From Longimicrobium terrae (lineage in GTDB: Bacteria; Gemmatimonadota; Gemmatimonadetes; Longimicrobiales; Longimicrobiaceae), in NCBI RefSeq assembly GCF_014202995.1, contig NZ_JACHIA010000002.1:14645-78644 (forward strand): a stretch of 64,000 nt of DNA. The letters are read 5' to 3'. Made by a program: the position numbers and the translations under genes. The notes under the pieces were generated by a model. The model worked only from the letters and a program-made list of their open reading frames with translations, did not search any database and was not told where the DNA came from. How positions within the stretch are numbered: position 1 is the first letter of the stretch; each line of letters begins with the position of its first letter. Below, piece after piece: positions 8,227 through 20,882 of the stretch.

Positions 8227-9669
8227 ATGAAACGATCCATCCTTCTGGCCGCCGCCCTCGCGGTGGCGGCCCCGCGGGTTCTGCCGGCGCAGACGCCGGC
8301 CGCCCCGCGCGATACGGTGAACCTTACGCTGGAGCAGGCGCTGACGCGCGCCCTGAGCGAAAGCGACGAGGTGCGCCTGGCCGAAAGCGACGTGCGGCTG
8401 GCCGCCACGCAGGTGCAGGCCGCGCGCGCGGGCGCCCTGCCGCAACTGGACGCCAACCTGGGGTACACGCGCACCTTTCAGTCGCCGTTCAATACGGGCG
8501 GCGGCTTTTCCCTTCCGGATTCGCTCCGCTTTTCGCCCGACACCACGGCGCCGCTGGCGGACCGCATCCGCTACCTGGAGCAGAACGCGCCCACGGCCGG
8601 GCTGGGCGGGCTGGGCAGCCTGTTCAGCGGCCTTCCGTTCGGCCGCGTGAACACGTACACGGCCCGGCTCAGCGGCTCGCAGCTGCTGTACTCCGGCGGC
8701 CGCACCGGCGCCGCGCTGCAGATCGCCCGCGACTACCGCGCGGCGGCGGAGCTGGGACTGACGGAGCAGCGCGCCGAGATCGAGCTGCAGGTGCGTACGG
8801 CGTACACGCAGGCGCAGCTGGCGCAGGAGCTGGCCGGGTTCGCCCGCGCCGCGCTGGAGCAGGCGGAAGCGTTTCTGGCGCAGGAGCAGCTTCGCCAGCG
8901 CGCCGGCGAGTCCAGCGAGCTGGAGGTGCTGCGCGCGCAGGTGTCGCGCGACAACCTGCGCCCCCAGCTGGTGCAGGCCACCAACGCGGCGGAGCTTTCG
9001 CTGCTGGAGCTGAAGCGCCTGCTGGACCTTCCGCTGGAGCAGCCGCTGCGCCTTACCAGCCCGCTGGAGGCGGACGCGTCGTTCCAGGCCATCGCCGCGG
9101 CCGACGCCACGGCGGGGCGTGCCTCCATCGCGGCGGCGGAGCGGCAGGTGTCCATCCGCGAGCAGCAGATCCGCATTACGCGCGGCGCGTTTCTGCCCAG
9201 CGTGTCGCTTTCCGCCTACATGGGGCGCCAGCTGCAGCCGACCGAGGTGTTCGGCTTCGGCGAGGGCTCGCAGGGCGACGCGGCGGCCACGCTGTCGGTG
9301 CAGATCCCCATCTTCAACGGCGGGCAGCGCACGGCGGAGCTGGCGCAGGCGCGCATTGAGGCGGAACGCGCCCGGCTGCAGCTGTCGCAGCTGCGCGAGG
9401 GTGTGCAGGTGCAGTACGAGCAGGCCCGCGGCGAGGCCGAGCGTGCCTCCGCGGCCATCGCGGCGCGGCAGACGACGGTGCTGAGCGCGCAGCGCGTGTA
9501 TGAACTGACGGTGCTGCGGTACCAGCGCGGGCTGGCGACGCAGCTGGAAGTGTCGCAGTCGCGGCTGGAACTGCTTCAGGCGCGCAGCAACCTGGCGCAG
9601 GCCACGGCCGACCTGCGGATTGCCGGAGCGCGCGTGCGGCGCGCCTCGGCGGAAACGACGGGGCCGTGA
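8227..9669 (+). CDS. TolC-family outer-membrane efflux protein
   Basis: A 480-residue outer-membrane channel subunit. A signal peptide (MKRSILLAAALAVAAPRVLPAQ) is followed by two structurally repeated halves of the OEP type, each opening with a long helix (LTLEQALTRALSESDEVRLAES; GRASIAAAERQVSIREQQIR) and a strand region (GYTRTF, SLSAYMGRQLQP). The C-terminal helices QLEVSQSRLELLQARSNLAQATADLRIA are typical. It would form the trimeric exit duct for the RND pump encoded two genes downstream. The start was placed at the signal peptide rather than at upstream in-frame codons. It has its own fusion and permease partners, so it is probably dedicated to this pump. Confidence 0.93.
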   Translation: MKRSILLAAALAVAAPRVLPAQTPAAPRDTVNLTLEQALTRALSESDEVRLAESDVRLAATQVQAARAGALPQLDANLGYTRTFQSPFNTGGGFSLPDSLRFSPDTTAPLADRIRYLEQNAPTAGLGGLGSLFSGLPFGRVNTYTARLSGSQLLYSGGRTGAALQIARDYRAAAELGLTEQRAEIELQVRTAYTQAQLAQELAGFARAALEQAEAFLAQEQLRQRAGESSELEVLRAQVSRDNLRPQLVQATNAAELSLLELKRLLDLPLEQPLRLTSPLEADASFQAIAAADATAGRASIAAAERQVSIREQQIRITRGAFLPSVSLSAYMGRQLQPTEVFGFGEGSQGDAAATLSVQIPIFNGGQRTAELAQARIEAERARLQLSQLREGVQVQYEQARGEAERASAAIAARQTTVLSAQRVYELTVLRYQRGLATQLEVSQSRLELLQARSNLAQATADLRIAGARVRRASAETTGP

Positions 9670-9704
9670 TGCCGCACCCCAACCACGAATCTTCGGAGAC
9701 GGTG

Positions 9705-10868
9705 ATGACGATCGATATTCCGCGCGGGCGCACCCTGGCCCGCGCATCCCTGGCGGCGGTGCTGGCGGCGGGCCTTGCGGCGTGCGGCGGCGGCGAGGGC
9801 GGCGCCACGGCCGAGGCGGCCGGCGACACGACCAAGGCCGGGCCGGAAATCGTGCTTTCCCCCGCGGACCTGGCTCCGGCCGGCACCACGCAGCTGCAGG
9901 GCGGCGTGGCGCTCACCGGATCGCTGGAGCCCTTCCGGGTGGTGCAGGTGAAGTCGCAGGTGCCGGGCGTGGTGGCCGGCCTGTCGGTGGACCGCGGCAG
10001 CGCGGTGCAGCAGGGGCAGGTGCTGGCCCGCATCGAGGCGCAGGGAATCCAGAGCCAGGCCGGCGGCGCCGCGGCGCAGGTGGCGGGCGCCCAGGCCGCG
10101 CTGGCGCAGGCCAACCGGCAGCTGGAGTCGGCCAAGACGCTGTACGATGCCGGCGCCATGTCGGAAATCAGCTACCGCGCGGCGGAAACGCAGGTGCAGG
10201 CCGCGCGCGCCCAGGTGGCCGCGGCGCGCGCCGCGTCGGCCGGCGCGTCGGAGCAGGCGGGGCGCACCCGCGTGGTGTCGCCGCTCACCGGCCGCGTGAG
10301 CGAGCGGGTGGTGCAGTCCGGCGAGGCGGTGAACGTGGGGCAGGTGCTGCTGACGGTGGTGGATTCGCGGGCGCTGGAGCTTCGCGGGCAGGTGCCGGTG
10401 GAGCAGGCGGCGGCGGTGCGCCAGGGGCAGCCGGTGGAGTTCACCCTGAACTCGCAGCCGGGCCGCACCATCCGCGGCACGGTGTCGCGCGTGGACCCGG
10501 TGGCCGACGCGGCCACGCGGCAGGTGGGCGTGACGCTTTCCCTGCCCAACGCGGACGGCGCGCTGATCGGCGGCCTGTTCGCCACGGGGCGCGTGCTGAC
10601 GGGGACGACCACCGAGGCGGTGGCGGTTCCCACGGCGGCGGTGCGCACGGCGGGGACGGAGTCGTTCGTGTGGGTGGTACGGAACAGCCGCGCCGAGCGC
10701 CGCGTGGTGACGCTGGGCGACCGTGACGACGCCCGCGGCATGGTGGCGGTGGCGCAGGGACTCGCGGCCGGCGAGCAGGTGATCGTGGCGCCGGGCGAGA
10801 TGGAAGCGGGCGCGCGGATCGTGGTGCGCGCGGCCAACAACACCGCCCCGGCGGGCGGAGGGCGGTAA
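9705..10868 (+). CDS. RND efflux periplasmic adaptor (membrane fusion) lipoprotein
   Basis: A 387-residue adaptor. The N-terminus has a lipoprotein signal ending LAAGLAAC (lipobox LAAC), so it is anchored by lipid, probably to the inner membrane. Then come a lipoyl half (VKSQVPGVVAGLSVDRGSAVQQGQVLARIE), a helical hairpin (AAQVAGAQAALAQANRQLESAK and its return), the second lipoyl half (SPLTGRVSERVVQSGEAVNVGQVLLTVV) and the beta-barrel and membrane-proximal domains. ATG 9705 has GGAG seven bases upstream and gives the proper signal sequence; an earlier GTG/ATG pair overlaps the TolC stop. It bridges the permease four bases downstream and the TolC partner. Confidence 0.93.
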   Translation: MTIDIPRGRTLARASLAAVLAAGLAACGGGEGGATAEAAGDTTKAGPEIVLSPADLAPAGTTQLQGGVALTGSLEPFRVVQVKSQVPGVVAGLSVDRGSAVQQGQVLARIEAQGIQSQAGGAAAQVAGAQAALAQANRQLESAKTLYDAGAMSEISYRAAETQVQAARAQVAAARAASAGASEQAGRTRVVSPLTGRVSERVVQSGEAVNVGQVLLTVVDSRALELRGQVPVEQAAAVRQGQPVEFTLNSQPGRTIRGTVSRVDPVADAATRQVGVTLSLPNADGALIGGLFATGRVLTGTTTEAVAVPTAAVRTAGTESFVWVVRNSRAERRVVTLGDRDDARGMVAVAQGLAAGEQVIVAPGEMEAGARIVVRAANNTAPAGGGR

Positions 10869-10872
10869 TCCA

Positions 10873-14100
<3,228 letters not shown>

Positions 14101-14126
14101 TCCATCGTTGCGGATCGGCGTGATGA

Positions 14127-14164
14127 ACGAGGGTGGCCGCGGTGATGCGGCCACCCTCGTTCGT
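14127..14164 (+). terminator. Intrinsic terminator of the efflux operon
   Basis: A perfect 14-bp stem (14127-14140 with 14147-14160) around the loop GGTGAT is followed by TCGTTT. It sits 27 bp after the permease stop. Confidence 0.9.
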
Positions 14165-14177
14165 TTATCCAGGTCCT

Positions 14178-14474
14178 ACTGCCGTTTCACACGGAGGTCA
14201 CGGAGGATGCACGGAGGGCACGGAGGAAAGACAAGGAATCTCACGCAGAGCAGCAGAGAAGCAGAGGAAAAGAGAACTGACTGGACTCACACAGAGTTAT
14301 CAGAGTCAACAGAGGAAACAATCTGTACTCTGTTGGCTCTGTTAACTCTGTGTGATGCTTTCTTTTTCTTTTTTTGCTGTTCTCTGCTGCTCTGCTGCTC
14401 TGCGTGATGCCCTTCCGTTGCGGTTCCTCCGTGTCCTCCGTGCGTCCTCCGTGTCCTCCGTGTGAAACGGCAGT
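14178..14474. repeat. Long palindromic repeat, family B, copy 1
   Basis: The ends ACTGCCGTTTCACACGGAGG and its complement delimit 297 bp that are inverted repeats almost throughout. Each arm has CACGGAGGA-type 9-bp units, then GCAGAGCAGCAGAGAA-like purine blocks and a centre around TACTCTGTT. It contains no open frame with coding character. It ends 66 bp before the large PAS-GAF kinase. Confidence 0.93.
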
Positions 14475-14540
14475 TCATCCATGCAGGCGTGCTCTGTGCA
14501 GTGGCGCGCCGGGTTGCAGAATTCTCACGCGTACATCCGC

Positions 14541-17500
14541 ATGGTCCAGCCTTTGTCTTCCTCCAGCCGCATCTCTCCCGACACCGCAACGGCCGTCCTC
14601 GCGCAGCTTCCCGAGGCCGTCATGGTGGCCGACGCCGCCGGGCGCGTCACCTGGGCCAACGACGCCGCGCGCACCCTGCACGGCGGCCTCGCGGTGGGCG
14701 ACGGGCCTGAGACGTACGGGGCGGCGTACCAGACGGTGGACGGCGCATCGCTGCTGCTGGACGAGATTCCCCTCCTGCGCGCCGCGCGGGGCGAGACGCT
14801 GGCCCGCGCGGAGTGGCGCATTGCGCGGGAGGACGGCTCGGAGGTGGTGGTGCAGGGAAGCGCGGCGCCGCTGGTGGACGCGGACGGGCGCGGCACCGGG
14901 GCCGTACTCTCCTTTCGCGACGCCAGCGCCGAGTACCAGGCCACGCGCGCGCTGCTGGAGCAGGCCGCGGAACTGGAGATGCAGGCCGAGGCGATGCAGA
15001 CCCAGGCCGCTCTGCTGGAAGAAGCGCAGGTGGAGCTGGAGATGGGCTCCGACGAGCTCAGCCGCGCCAACCGCGAGATCGAGGACGCGCGCAGGCAGAC
15101 GCGGACGGTGATCGACAACGCCGCGTCCGCCCTGTTCCTGATGGATGAAGAGGGGCGCGCGGTGCTGTGGAACCCGGCGCTGGAGGCCATGACGGGGTAC
15201 GGCCCCGACGAGATCCGCGGCAGGGTGATCCACGAACTCGTGCACCACACCCGCCCCGACGGCCGTCCCTATCCCATCGCCGAGTGCCCGTTCGCCCGGG
15301 CGCTGCACGGCGACGTGGCGGTGACCGACCAGGAGGAAGTGTTCATCCGCGCGGACGGAACCTTCTTTCCCGTCCTGTGCTCCGCCCGCCCGCTGCACCA
15401 GGAGGGAGTGAACCGCGGCGCGGTGATGGAGGTGCGCGACATCACCGAGCAGAAGCGCACGGAGGCCCGCGACCGCTTCTATGCCGCCCTGGCCGCCGCG
15501 CTTCAGCCGCTTTCCGATCCGGCGGAGCTGATGAGCGTCACCGCGCGCATGCTGGGCGAGCACCTGGGCGCGGACCGCTGCGCCTACGCCGAGGTGGAGG
15601 CGGACCAGGACACCTTCACCATCACCGGCGACTACGCGCGCGCCGGGGTGCCCGGCATCGTCGGCACCTTTCGCATGTCGGAGTTCAGCGCCGAGGCGCT
15701 GCGCCTGAGCCGCGCGGGCGAGCCGTACGTGGTGGATGACGTGCTTCGCGATCCGCGCGTGTCCGAGGCCGATCTGGCCGCGTACAGGCAGACGCACATC
15801 GCGGCCGTCATCTCCGTTCCGCTGCGCAAGGACGGGCGGTTCGTGGCGGGAATGGCTGTCCATCAGACCCGCCCGCGCACCTGGACGCCGGACGAGGTGG
15901 AACTGGTGAGCAGCGTGGTGCAGCGCTGCTGGGAGTCGCTGGAGCGCGCCCGCGCCCTCCGCGGCCTGCGGGCCAGCGAGCAGCGGCTGCAACTGGCGCA
16001 GGAGGCGGGGCGCGTGGGGAGCTTTGACTGGATGATCCCCGAAGACCACATCGTCTGGTCGCCCGCGCTGGAGCGGCTGTACGGGCTGGAGCCGGGCGGG
16101 TTCAGCGGGGGGCTGGACGCGTGGAGCAGCCGCGTGGTCGCCGAAGACGCGCGGCGGGTGCAGGAGCAGATCGGCGAGGCGGTGGCGCGGGGGGATACGG
16201 AGCTGGAATACGAGTTCCGCGCGGTGATGCCCGGCGGCGGCACGCGCTGGTTCGCCGGCCGCGCCCGCTTCGACTACGACGCCGGCGGGCAGCCCGTGCG
16301 CATGCTGGGCGTGAACGTGGACGTGGACGAGCGCCGCCGCGCGGAGGAGGAGCGCGAGCAGCACCTGGCCGACGCGCGCCAGGCCCGCGCCGAGGCCGAA
16401 GCGGCCAACCGCGCCAAGAGCCAGTTCCTGGCCAACATGAGCCACGAGCTGCGCACCCCCATCAACGCCATCCTGGGCTACACCGAGCTGCTGCAGATGG
16501 GGATCGGCGGGCCGGTGAACGAGCAGCAGAACGCCCACCTGGAGCGCGTGCGCGCCAGCGGCCGCCACCTGATGGGGCTGGTGGGCGAGCTGCTGGACCT
16601 GGCCAAGGTGGAGGCGGGGCAGATCGAGGTGGAGCGCGCCCGCGTGCGCGCCGCCGACACGGTGAACGACGCGCTGGAGCTGGTGGCGCCGCTGGCGGCG
16701 GAGCGGGGGATCGAGCTGCGCCACATCGTCGCCGAACACGTGGCCCCGGAGTACTGGGGCGATGGCGACCGCACCCGCCAGGTTCTGCTCAACCTGCTTT
16801 CCAACGCCCTCAAGTTCACGGCCCCGGGCGGCCGCGTCACCGTCGCCTGCGCCACGAGCGAGCAGGCGGAGGACGGCGTGCACACCGAGGTGGCCGGCCC
16901 CTGGCTGCGCGTGGACGTGGAAGACACCGGGATCGGCATTCCGGACGAGAAGCTGGCGGAAATCTTCGACCCGTTCGTGCAGGTGGAAAGCGGCTACACG
17001 CGGCAGACCGGGGGCACGGGGCTGGGCCTTACCATCTCCCGCCGCCTGGCCCGGCTCATGGGCGGCGACCTGGTGGTGCACAGCGAGGTGGGGGTGGGCT
17101 CCTGCTTTTCGCTCTGGCTTCCCGCCGCGGCCCCGGCCGAGGAGACGGCGGACGAGGCGGGGTGGAACGACGACGCGCACGCCGTGGCGCACCTGAGCGA
17201 GGTGGGGCACGCGCTGGCCCGCCGCGCCGACGCCATCTCCCGCGCGCTGGGCGACCGGCTGCGCGACTCCGGCCCGGCCGGCGCGCAGTCGCTGAACCGC
17301 GCGGAGCTGGAAGACCACGCCCCCACCTTTCTGGTGGACATCGGTAATTCGCTGATCGCGCTGGACGACGGGCGCGGCGACCCCGCGCTGCTGCGCGACG
17401 GCTCGGAGATCCAGCGCGTGATCGCCGAACTGCACGGGGCCCAGCGCGCCCGCCTGGGCTGGACGCGCCAGGGCCTGCGCCAGGAGTTCGGCATTCTGCG

Positions 17501-17681
17501 GCAGGCCGTGGAGCAGGCGCTGCGGGCGGACCTTGCCGCCACCGGCGGCGGCGCGCGGCTGGACAACGCCCTGGCCACCGTCAACCGCATGCTGGAAAAG
17601 GCGGAGGAAACCAGCGTTCGCGGGTGGGAGCGGTCGCCGTCCGAAGCGGGCCGCGCGGAACCGCCCGCCCCCCGGGAGTAG
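14541..17681 (+). CDS. PAS-PAS-GAF-PAS sensor histidine kinase with C-terminal RsbRD-like domain
   Basis: About 1046 residues from ATG 14541; an in-frame ATG at 14481 is an alternative, and neither has a clear ribosome site. Order: PAS (AQLPEAVMVADAAGRVTWAND), a coiled coil rich in Glu/Gln/Ala, PAS (VIDNAASALFLMDEEGRAVLWNPA), GAF (SVTARMLGEHLGADRCAYAEVE), PAS_3 (AGRVGSFDWMIPEDHIVWSP), HisKA with SHELRTPINAI (His635), and HATPase with NLLSNALKFT, DTGIGIP and GTGLGLTISRR. The last 150 residues resemble RsbRD_N-type helical domains (ELEDHAPTFLVDIGNSL, HGAQRARLGWTRQGLRQEFGIL) and recur at the end of the kinase at 21003. No receiver domain or adjacent regulator is present, so the output partner is unknown. 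It is soluble. Confidence 0.93.
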   Translation: MVQPLSSSSRISPDTATAVLAQLPEAVMVADAAGRVTWANDAARTLHGGLAVGDGPETYGAAYQTVDGASLLLDEIPLLRAARGETLARAEWRIAREDGSEVVVQGSAAPLVDADGRGTGAVLSFRDASAEYQATRALLEQAAELEMQAEAMQTQAALLEEAQVELEMGSDELSRANREIEDARRQTRTVIDNAASALFLMDEEGRAVLWNPALEAMTGYGPDEIRGRVIHELVHHTRPDGRPYPIAECPFARALHGDVAVTDQEEVFIRADGTFFPVLCSARPLHQEGVNRGAVMEVRDITEQKRTEARDRFYAALAAALQPLSDPAELMSVTARMLGEHLGADRCAYAEVEADQDTFTITGDYARAGVPGIVGTFRMSEFSAEALRLSRAGEPYVVDDVLRDPRVSEADLAAYRQTHIAAVISVPLRKDGRFVAGMAVHQTRPRTWTPDEVELVSSVVQRCWESLERARALRGLRASEQRLQLAQEAGRVGSFDWMIPEDHIVWSPALERLYGLEPGGFSGGLDAWSSRVVAEDARRVQEQIGEAVARGDTELEYEFRAVMPGGGTRWFAGRARFDYDAGGQPVRMLGVNVDVDERRRAEEEREQHLADARQARAEAEAANRAKSQFLANMSHELRTPINAILGYTELLQMGIGGPVNEQQNAHLERVRASGRHLMGLVGELLDLAKVEAGQIEVERARVRAADTVNDALELVAPLAAERGIELRHIVAEHVAPEYWGDGDRTRQVLLNLLSNALKFTAPGGRVTVACATSEQAEDGVHTEVAGPWLRVDVEDTGIGIPDEKLAEIFDPFVQVESGYTRQTGGTGLGLTISRRLARLMGGDLVVHSEVGVGSCFSLWLPAAAPAEETADEAGWNDDAHAVAHLSEVGHALARRADAISRALGDRLRDSGPAGAQSLNRAELEDHAPTFLVDIGNSLIALDDGRGDPALLRDGSEIQRVIAELHGAQRARLGWTRQGLRQEFGILRQAVEQALRADLAATGGGARLDNALATVNRMLEKAEETSVRGWERSPSEAGRAEPPAPRE

Positions 17682-17792
17682 CGGCGGATTCCATGCTGGC
17701 GGACGGGCTCGGGTGAGAGCTATTGTACAAGGTTTTCCCGCTCTGGCGAGCGGATTGCAAACGCGGACGCAGCGATCCGCCTCTTACGACGT

Positions 17793-19277
17793 ATGGAGTT
17801 CCCTTTGAACACCGGTTCCCTCCGCCGTCCCACCGGCCTTGCCGGCCTTGACGAGGTTCTTCACGGCGGCCTCATTCCGGAGCGGGCCTATCTGGTCCGC
17901 GGCGGGCCCGGTACGGGCAAGACCACGCTGGGGCTGCACTTTCTGCTGGCCGGCGTGGCCAACGGCGAAGCGGCGCTCCTGATCACCCTGGAGTCGGCGG
18001 AGGCGCAGATCCGGCAGGACGCGGCCTCGCAGGGGCTGGACCTGACGGGGGTGCGGGTGCTGGACCTGAGCCCCACCCACGAGTTCTTTGTCGAAAACCA
18101 GAGCTACGACATCTTTTCCCTCGCCGACGTGGAGCGCGACCCCACCACGCAGCGCATCATCCAGATGGTGGATGAGCTGAGCCCGGTGCGGGTCTTCGTG
18201 GACGCGGTCACCACACTGCGCTACCTGGCGTCGGACAACTTCCAGTTCCGCAAGCAGGCGCTTTCCTTCGTGCGGTACCTGGTGGACCACGGCGCCACGG
18301 TGCTGCTGAGTTCCGAGCCCACCGCCAGCGTCCCCGACGACGACCTTCGGTTCATGACCGACGGGATCATCGACCTGGAGATTTCGCCCGTCCACGGCGT
18401 GGTGCGGCGCACGCTCAGCGTCATCAAGTTCCGCGGCTCGGACTTCGAGGGGGGCGCGCACTCCATGCGGCTCACGGCGGGGGGGATGGAGGTATACCCG
18501 CGGCTGGTGCCCGGCTCGCACGAGCAGCCCTTTGTCAACGAACTCATTCCCAGCGGCGTGGCGGAGCTGGACGAGATGCTGCACGGCGGCATCGAGCGCG
18601 GCACCATCACCATCCTCAGCGGGCCCAGCGGGGTGGGCAAGACCACGCTGGGCATCCAGTTCATGAAGGAGGCGGCGGCGCGCGGAGAGCGGTCGGTGGT
18701 GTACGCCTTCGAGGAGCAGCTGGACACCATCCTGCACCGCTGCGAAAGCATCGGGATGTCGGTTCGCGAGATGGTGGATACGGGCGCGCTTTCCATCGTG
18801 GAAGTGGAGCCGCTGCGCTTTTCCCCCGGCGAGTTCGCGCTGATGGTGCGCCGCGAGGTGGAGGAGCGCGGCGTGCAGATCGTGATGATCGACGGGATCG
18901 CGGGGTACGAACTGACCATGGCGGGCGACAACCTGGTGACGCACCTGCACGCGCTGGGGCGCTACCTCAAGAACATGGGCGTCACCATCCTGCTGGCCAA
19001 CGAGGTAAAGAGCATCACCGGCGAGTTCCAGGCGACGGAAACGGGGATCAGCTATCTGTGCGACAACCTGATCTTTCTGCGCTACCTGGAGGTGCGGGGC
19101 GAGCTGCGCAAGGCGATCGGGGTGCTCAAGAAGCGGCTGGGCGACTTTGACAAGACGCTGCGGCAGATCGAGATCACCTGCGACGGGGTGGAGGTGGGCG
19201 CCCCGCTCACCGGGCTGCGCGGCGTGCTGACGGGGACGCCGGAGTGGATCGACGAGTCCACGCGGGGCCCGCAGTGA
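17793..19277 (+). CDS. KaiC-like double RecA-type ATPase
   Basis: A 494-residue protein of two KaiC domains, close to the 500+ residues of KaiC. Domain CI has Walker A GGPGTGKTT and opens with TGLAGLDEVLHGGLIPER; domain CII has GPSGVGKTT after SGVAELDEMLHGGIERGT. Acidic catalytic residues follow (ITLESAEAQ in CI, YAFEEQLD in CII). At the site corresponding to the cyanobacterial Ser431/Thr432 phosphosite, the sequence is GISYLCDN, i.e. Ser420-Tyr421. KaiA and KaiB are not nearby, so a clock function cannot be claimed; KaiC relatives also act in other signalling. Its stop overlaps the start of a receiver-kinase gene by four bases (GTGA), so the two products probably work together. Confidence 0.93.
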   Translation: MEFPLNTGSLRRPTGLAGLDEVLHGGLIPERAYLVRGGPGTGKTTLGLHFLLAGVANGEAALLITLESAEAQIRQDAASQGLDLTGVRVLDLSPTHEFFVENQSYDIFSLADVERDPTTQRIIQMVDELSPVRVFVDAVTTLRYLASDNFQFRKQALSFVRYLVDHGATVLLSSEPTASVPDDDLRFMTDGIIDLEISPVHGVVRRTLSVIKFRGSDFEGGAHSMRLTAGGMEVYPRLVPGSHEQPFVNELIPSGVAELDEMLHGGIERGTITILSGPSGVGKTTLGIQFMKEAAARGERSVVYAFEEQLDTILHRCESIGMSVREMVDTGALSIVEVEPLRFSPGEFALMVRREVEERGVQIVMIDGIAGYELTMAGDNLVTHLHALGRYLKNMGVTILLANEVKSITGEFQATETGISYLCDNLIFLRYLEVRGELRKAIGVLKKRLGDFDKTLRQIEITCDGVEVGAPLTGLRGVLTGTPEWIDESTRGPQ

Positions 19278-20557
19278 CGCTGTCGGTGTCCCCGGAAGCG
19301 AACCCGGAGATGAAGGCCGCGCCTCCGGCTCCCGCGGGCCGCGCCAGCCGCATCCTTCTGCTGATGGACCAGCGGGAGAACGGCTCGCTGCTGGCCGCGG
19401 AGCTGTCGCGCGACCACGACCTGATCGCCTCCGGCGCGGACGACGCGCTGGAGGGGGACTTTGACCTCTGCATTCTGGACGGCCGCGCGCTGGACCGGCT
19501 GTGGGAGCGGGTGCAGGCCCGCAAGGCGCGCGAGCAGCCCACGCTGCTTCCCGTCCTTCTCGTCACGTCGCGCCCGGGGGTCAAGATGATTACCCGGCAC
19601 GTGTGGCGCAGCGTGGACGAGCTGATCATCACCCCCATCGAAAAGCCGGAGCTGCGGGCGCGCGTGGCCATTCTGCTGCGGGCGCGCACGCTTTCGCTGG
19701 AGTTGCGGGAGCGCGAGGCCGAGGCGCGCGCGATGGCCCGGGCGCTGGAAGAGCGGGCCAACCAGATGGAGGCCCAGGCGGTGCGGCTGGAGGCGCAGAC
19801 GCGCGAACTGCGGTGGAGCGCCGAGCAGCTGGCGGAGCGCACCGCCGCCGCCGAAGAGGCCAACCGGGTGAAGAGCCAGTTTCTGGCGACGATGAGCCAC
19901 GAACTGCGCACTCCGCTCAACGCCATCGGCGGGTACACGGAGCTGCTGGAGATGGGGGTGCGCGGCCCCGTGACCGACCAGCAGCGCGACGACCTGCTGC
20001 GCATTCAGGCCAGCCAGCGGCACCTGCTGGGGCTCATCAACGAGGTGCTGAACTACGCCAAGCTGGAAACGGGCGTGGTGCAGTACGAACTTGCCGACGT
20101 TCCCGTCCGCGAGGTGGTGGCCAGCGCCGAGGCGCTGGTCTCGCCCCAGGCGCGGGTGAAGGGGCTGCACCTGAACGTGGTGCTGCGCGATCCGGGGATG
20201 GTGGTGCGCGCGGACGCCGACAAGCTGCTGCAGGTGCTGGCCAATCTGCTTTCCAACGCGGTGAAGTTCACGGAGAGCGGCGGGCGCGTGGGGCTGTGGT
20301 GCGGCGTGGTGGACCGCGCGGGGCTGTTTCGCGTAACGGACACCGGCATCGGCATTCCGGCGGACAAGCTGGACGACATCTTTGAGCCGTTCGTGCAGGT
20401 GCGGTCGGACCTGACGCGCACGGCGGAGGGCACGGGGCTGGGGCTGGCCATCAGCCGCGACCTGGCCCGGGGGATGGGCGGCGAGCTGCTGGCCGAAAGC
20501 GTGGTGGGCGAGGGAAGCACATTCACCCTCACGCTCCCCTGCGGTCCACCGGATTAA
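19274..20557 (+). CDS. Receiver-like domain histidine kinase coupled to KaiC-like gene
   Basis: A 427-residue soluble kinase. GTG 19274 is chosen because it forms a GTGA overlap with the KaiC stop. The N-terminal 140 residues look like a receiver fold (RILLLMDQRENG, FDLCILDGRAL with a candidate phospho-Asp, LLPVLLVTSR, IEKPELRARV with the conserved-type Lys), although the first acidic patch is reduced. A coiled coil (about 140-195) leads to HisKA with SHELRTPLNAI (His209) and HATPase with NLLSNAVKFT, DTGIGIP and GTGLGLAISR. It may take input from the KaiC-like ATPase, in the way SasA does in cyanobacteria, but it lacks the KaiB-like sensor of SasA. Its catalytic half is close to the kinase at 5407. 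Confidence 0.9.
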   Translation: MTLSVSPEANPEMKAAPPAPAGRASRILLLMDQRENGSLLAAELSRDHDLIASGADDALEGDFDLCILDGRALDRLWERVQARKAREQPTLLPVLLVTSRPGVKMITRHVWRSVDELIITPIEKPELRARVAILLRARTLSLELREREAEARAMARALEERANQMEAQAVRLEAQTRELRWSAEQLAERTAAAEEANRVKSQFLATMSHELRTPLNAIGGYTELLEMGVRGPVTDQQRDDLLRIQASQRHLLGLINEVLNYAKLETGVVQYELADVPVREVVASAEALVSPQARVKGLHLNVVLRDPGMVVRADADKLLQVLANLLSNAVKFTESGGRVGLWCGVVDRAGLFRVTDTGIGIPADKLDDIFEPFVQVRSDLTRTAEGTGLGLAISRDLARGMGGELLAESVVGEGSTFTLTLPCGPPD

Positions 20558-20590
20558 GCCGCGGCTCTCCGTGTGCGGCAAGCTCCGTCA

Positions 20591-20882
20591 ACTGCCGTTT
20601 CACACGGAGAGCACGGAGGATGCACGGAGGACACGGAGGAACTGCAACGGAAGGGCATCACGCAGAGCAGCAGAGAACAGCAAAAGCAGAAAAGAAAACA
20701 TCACACAGAGTCAGCAGAGTCAACAGTAAACTTATTTGTACTCTGTTAACTCTGCTGACTCTGTGTGAGCCAAATCAGTTTTCTTTTTTTCTCTGCTGCT
20801 CTGCTGCTCTGCGTGAGACCCGCTGTTGCTCTTCCTCCGTGACCTCCGTGCATCCTCCGTGTCCTCCGTGTGAAACGGCAGT
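20591..20882. repeat. Long palindromic repeat, family B, copy 2
   Basis: 292 bp with the same ends as copy 1 and the same arm structure: CACGGAGGA units, GCAGAGCAGCAGAGAA and the ACACAGAGTCAGCAGAGT arm facing its complement. Its centre (around TACTCTGTTAACTCTG) matches copy 1, so the two form one subgroup. It lies between the KaiC-kinase pair and the next kinase. Confidence 0.93.

Noticed and set aside
14178-14474. Insertion sequence or transposon
   Set aside because: Terminal inverted repeats are present, but there is no transposase frame and I see no clear target-site duplication next to the ends.
14475-17435. 986-codon minus-strand reading frame
   Set aside because: Shadow of the PAS-GAF kinase; low-complexity His/Gln/Arg content typical of antisense frames in GC-rich DNA.
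17793-19277. Functional circadian clock (KaiABC)
   Set aside because: kaiA and kaiB are absent from the window and the phosphosite is altered, so only a KaiC-like ATPase is claimed.
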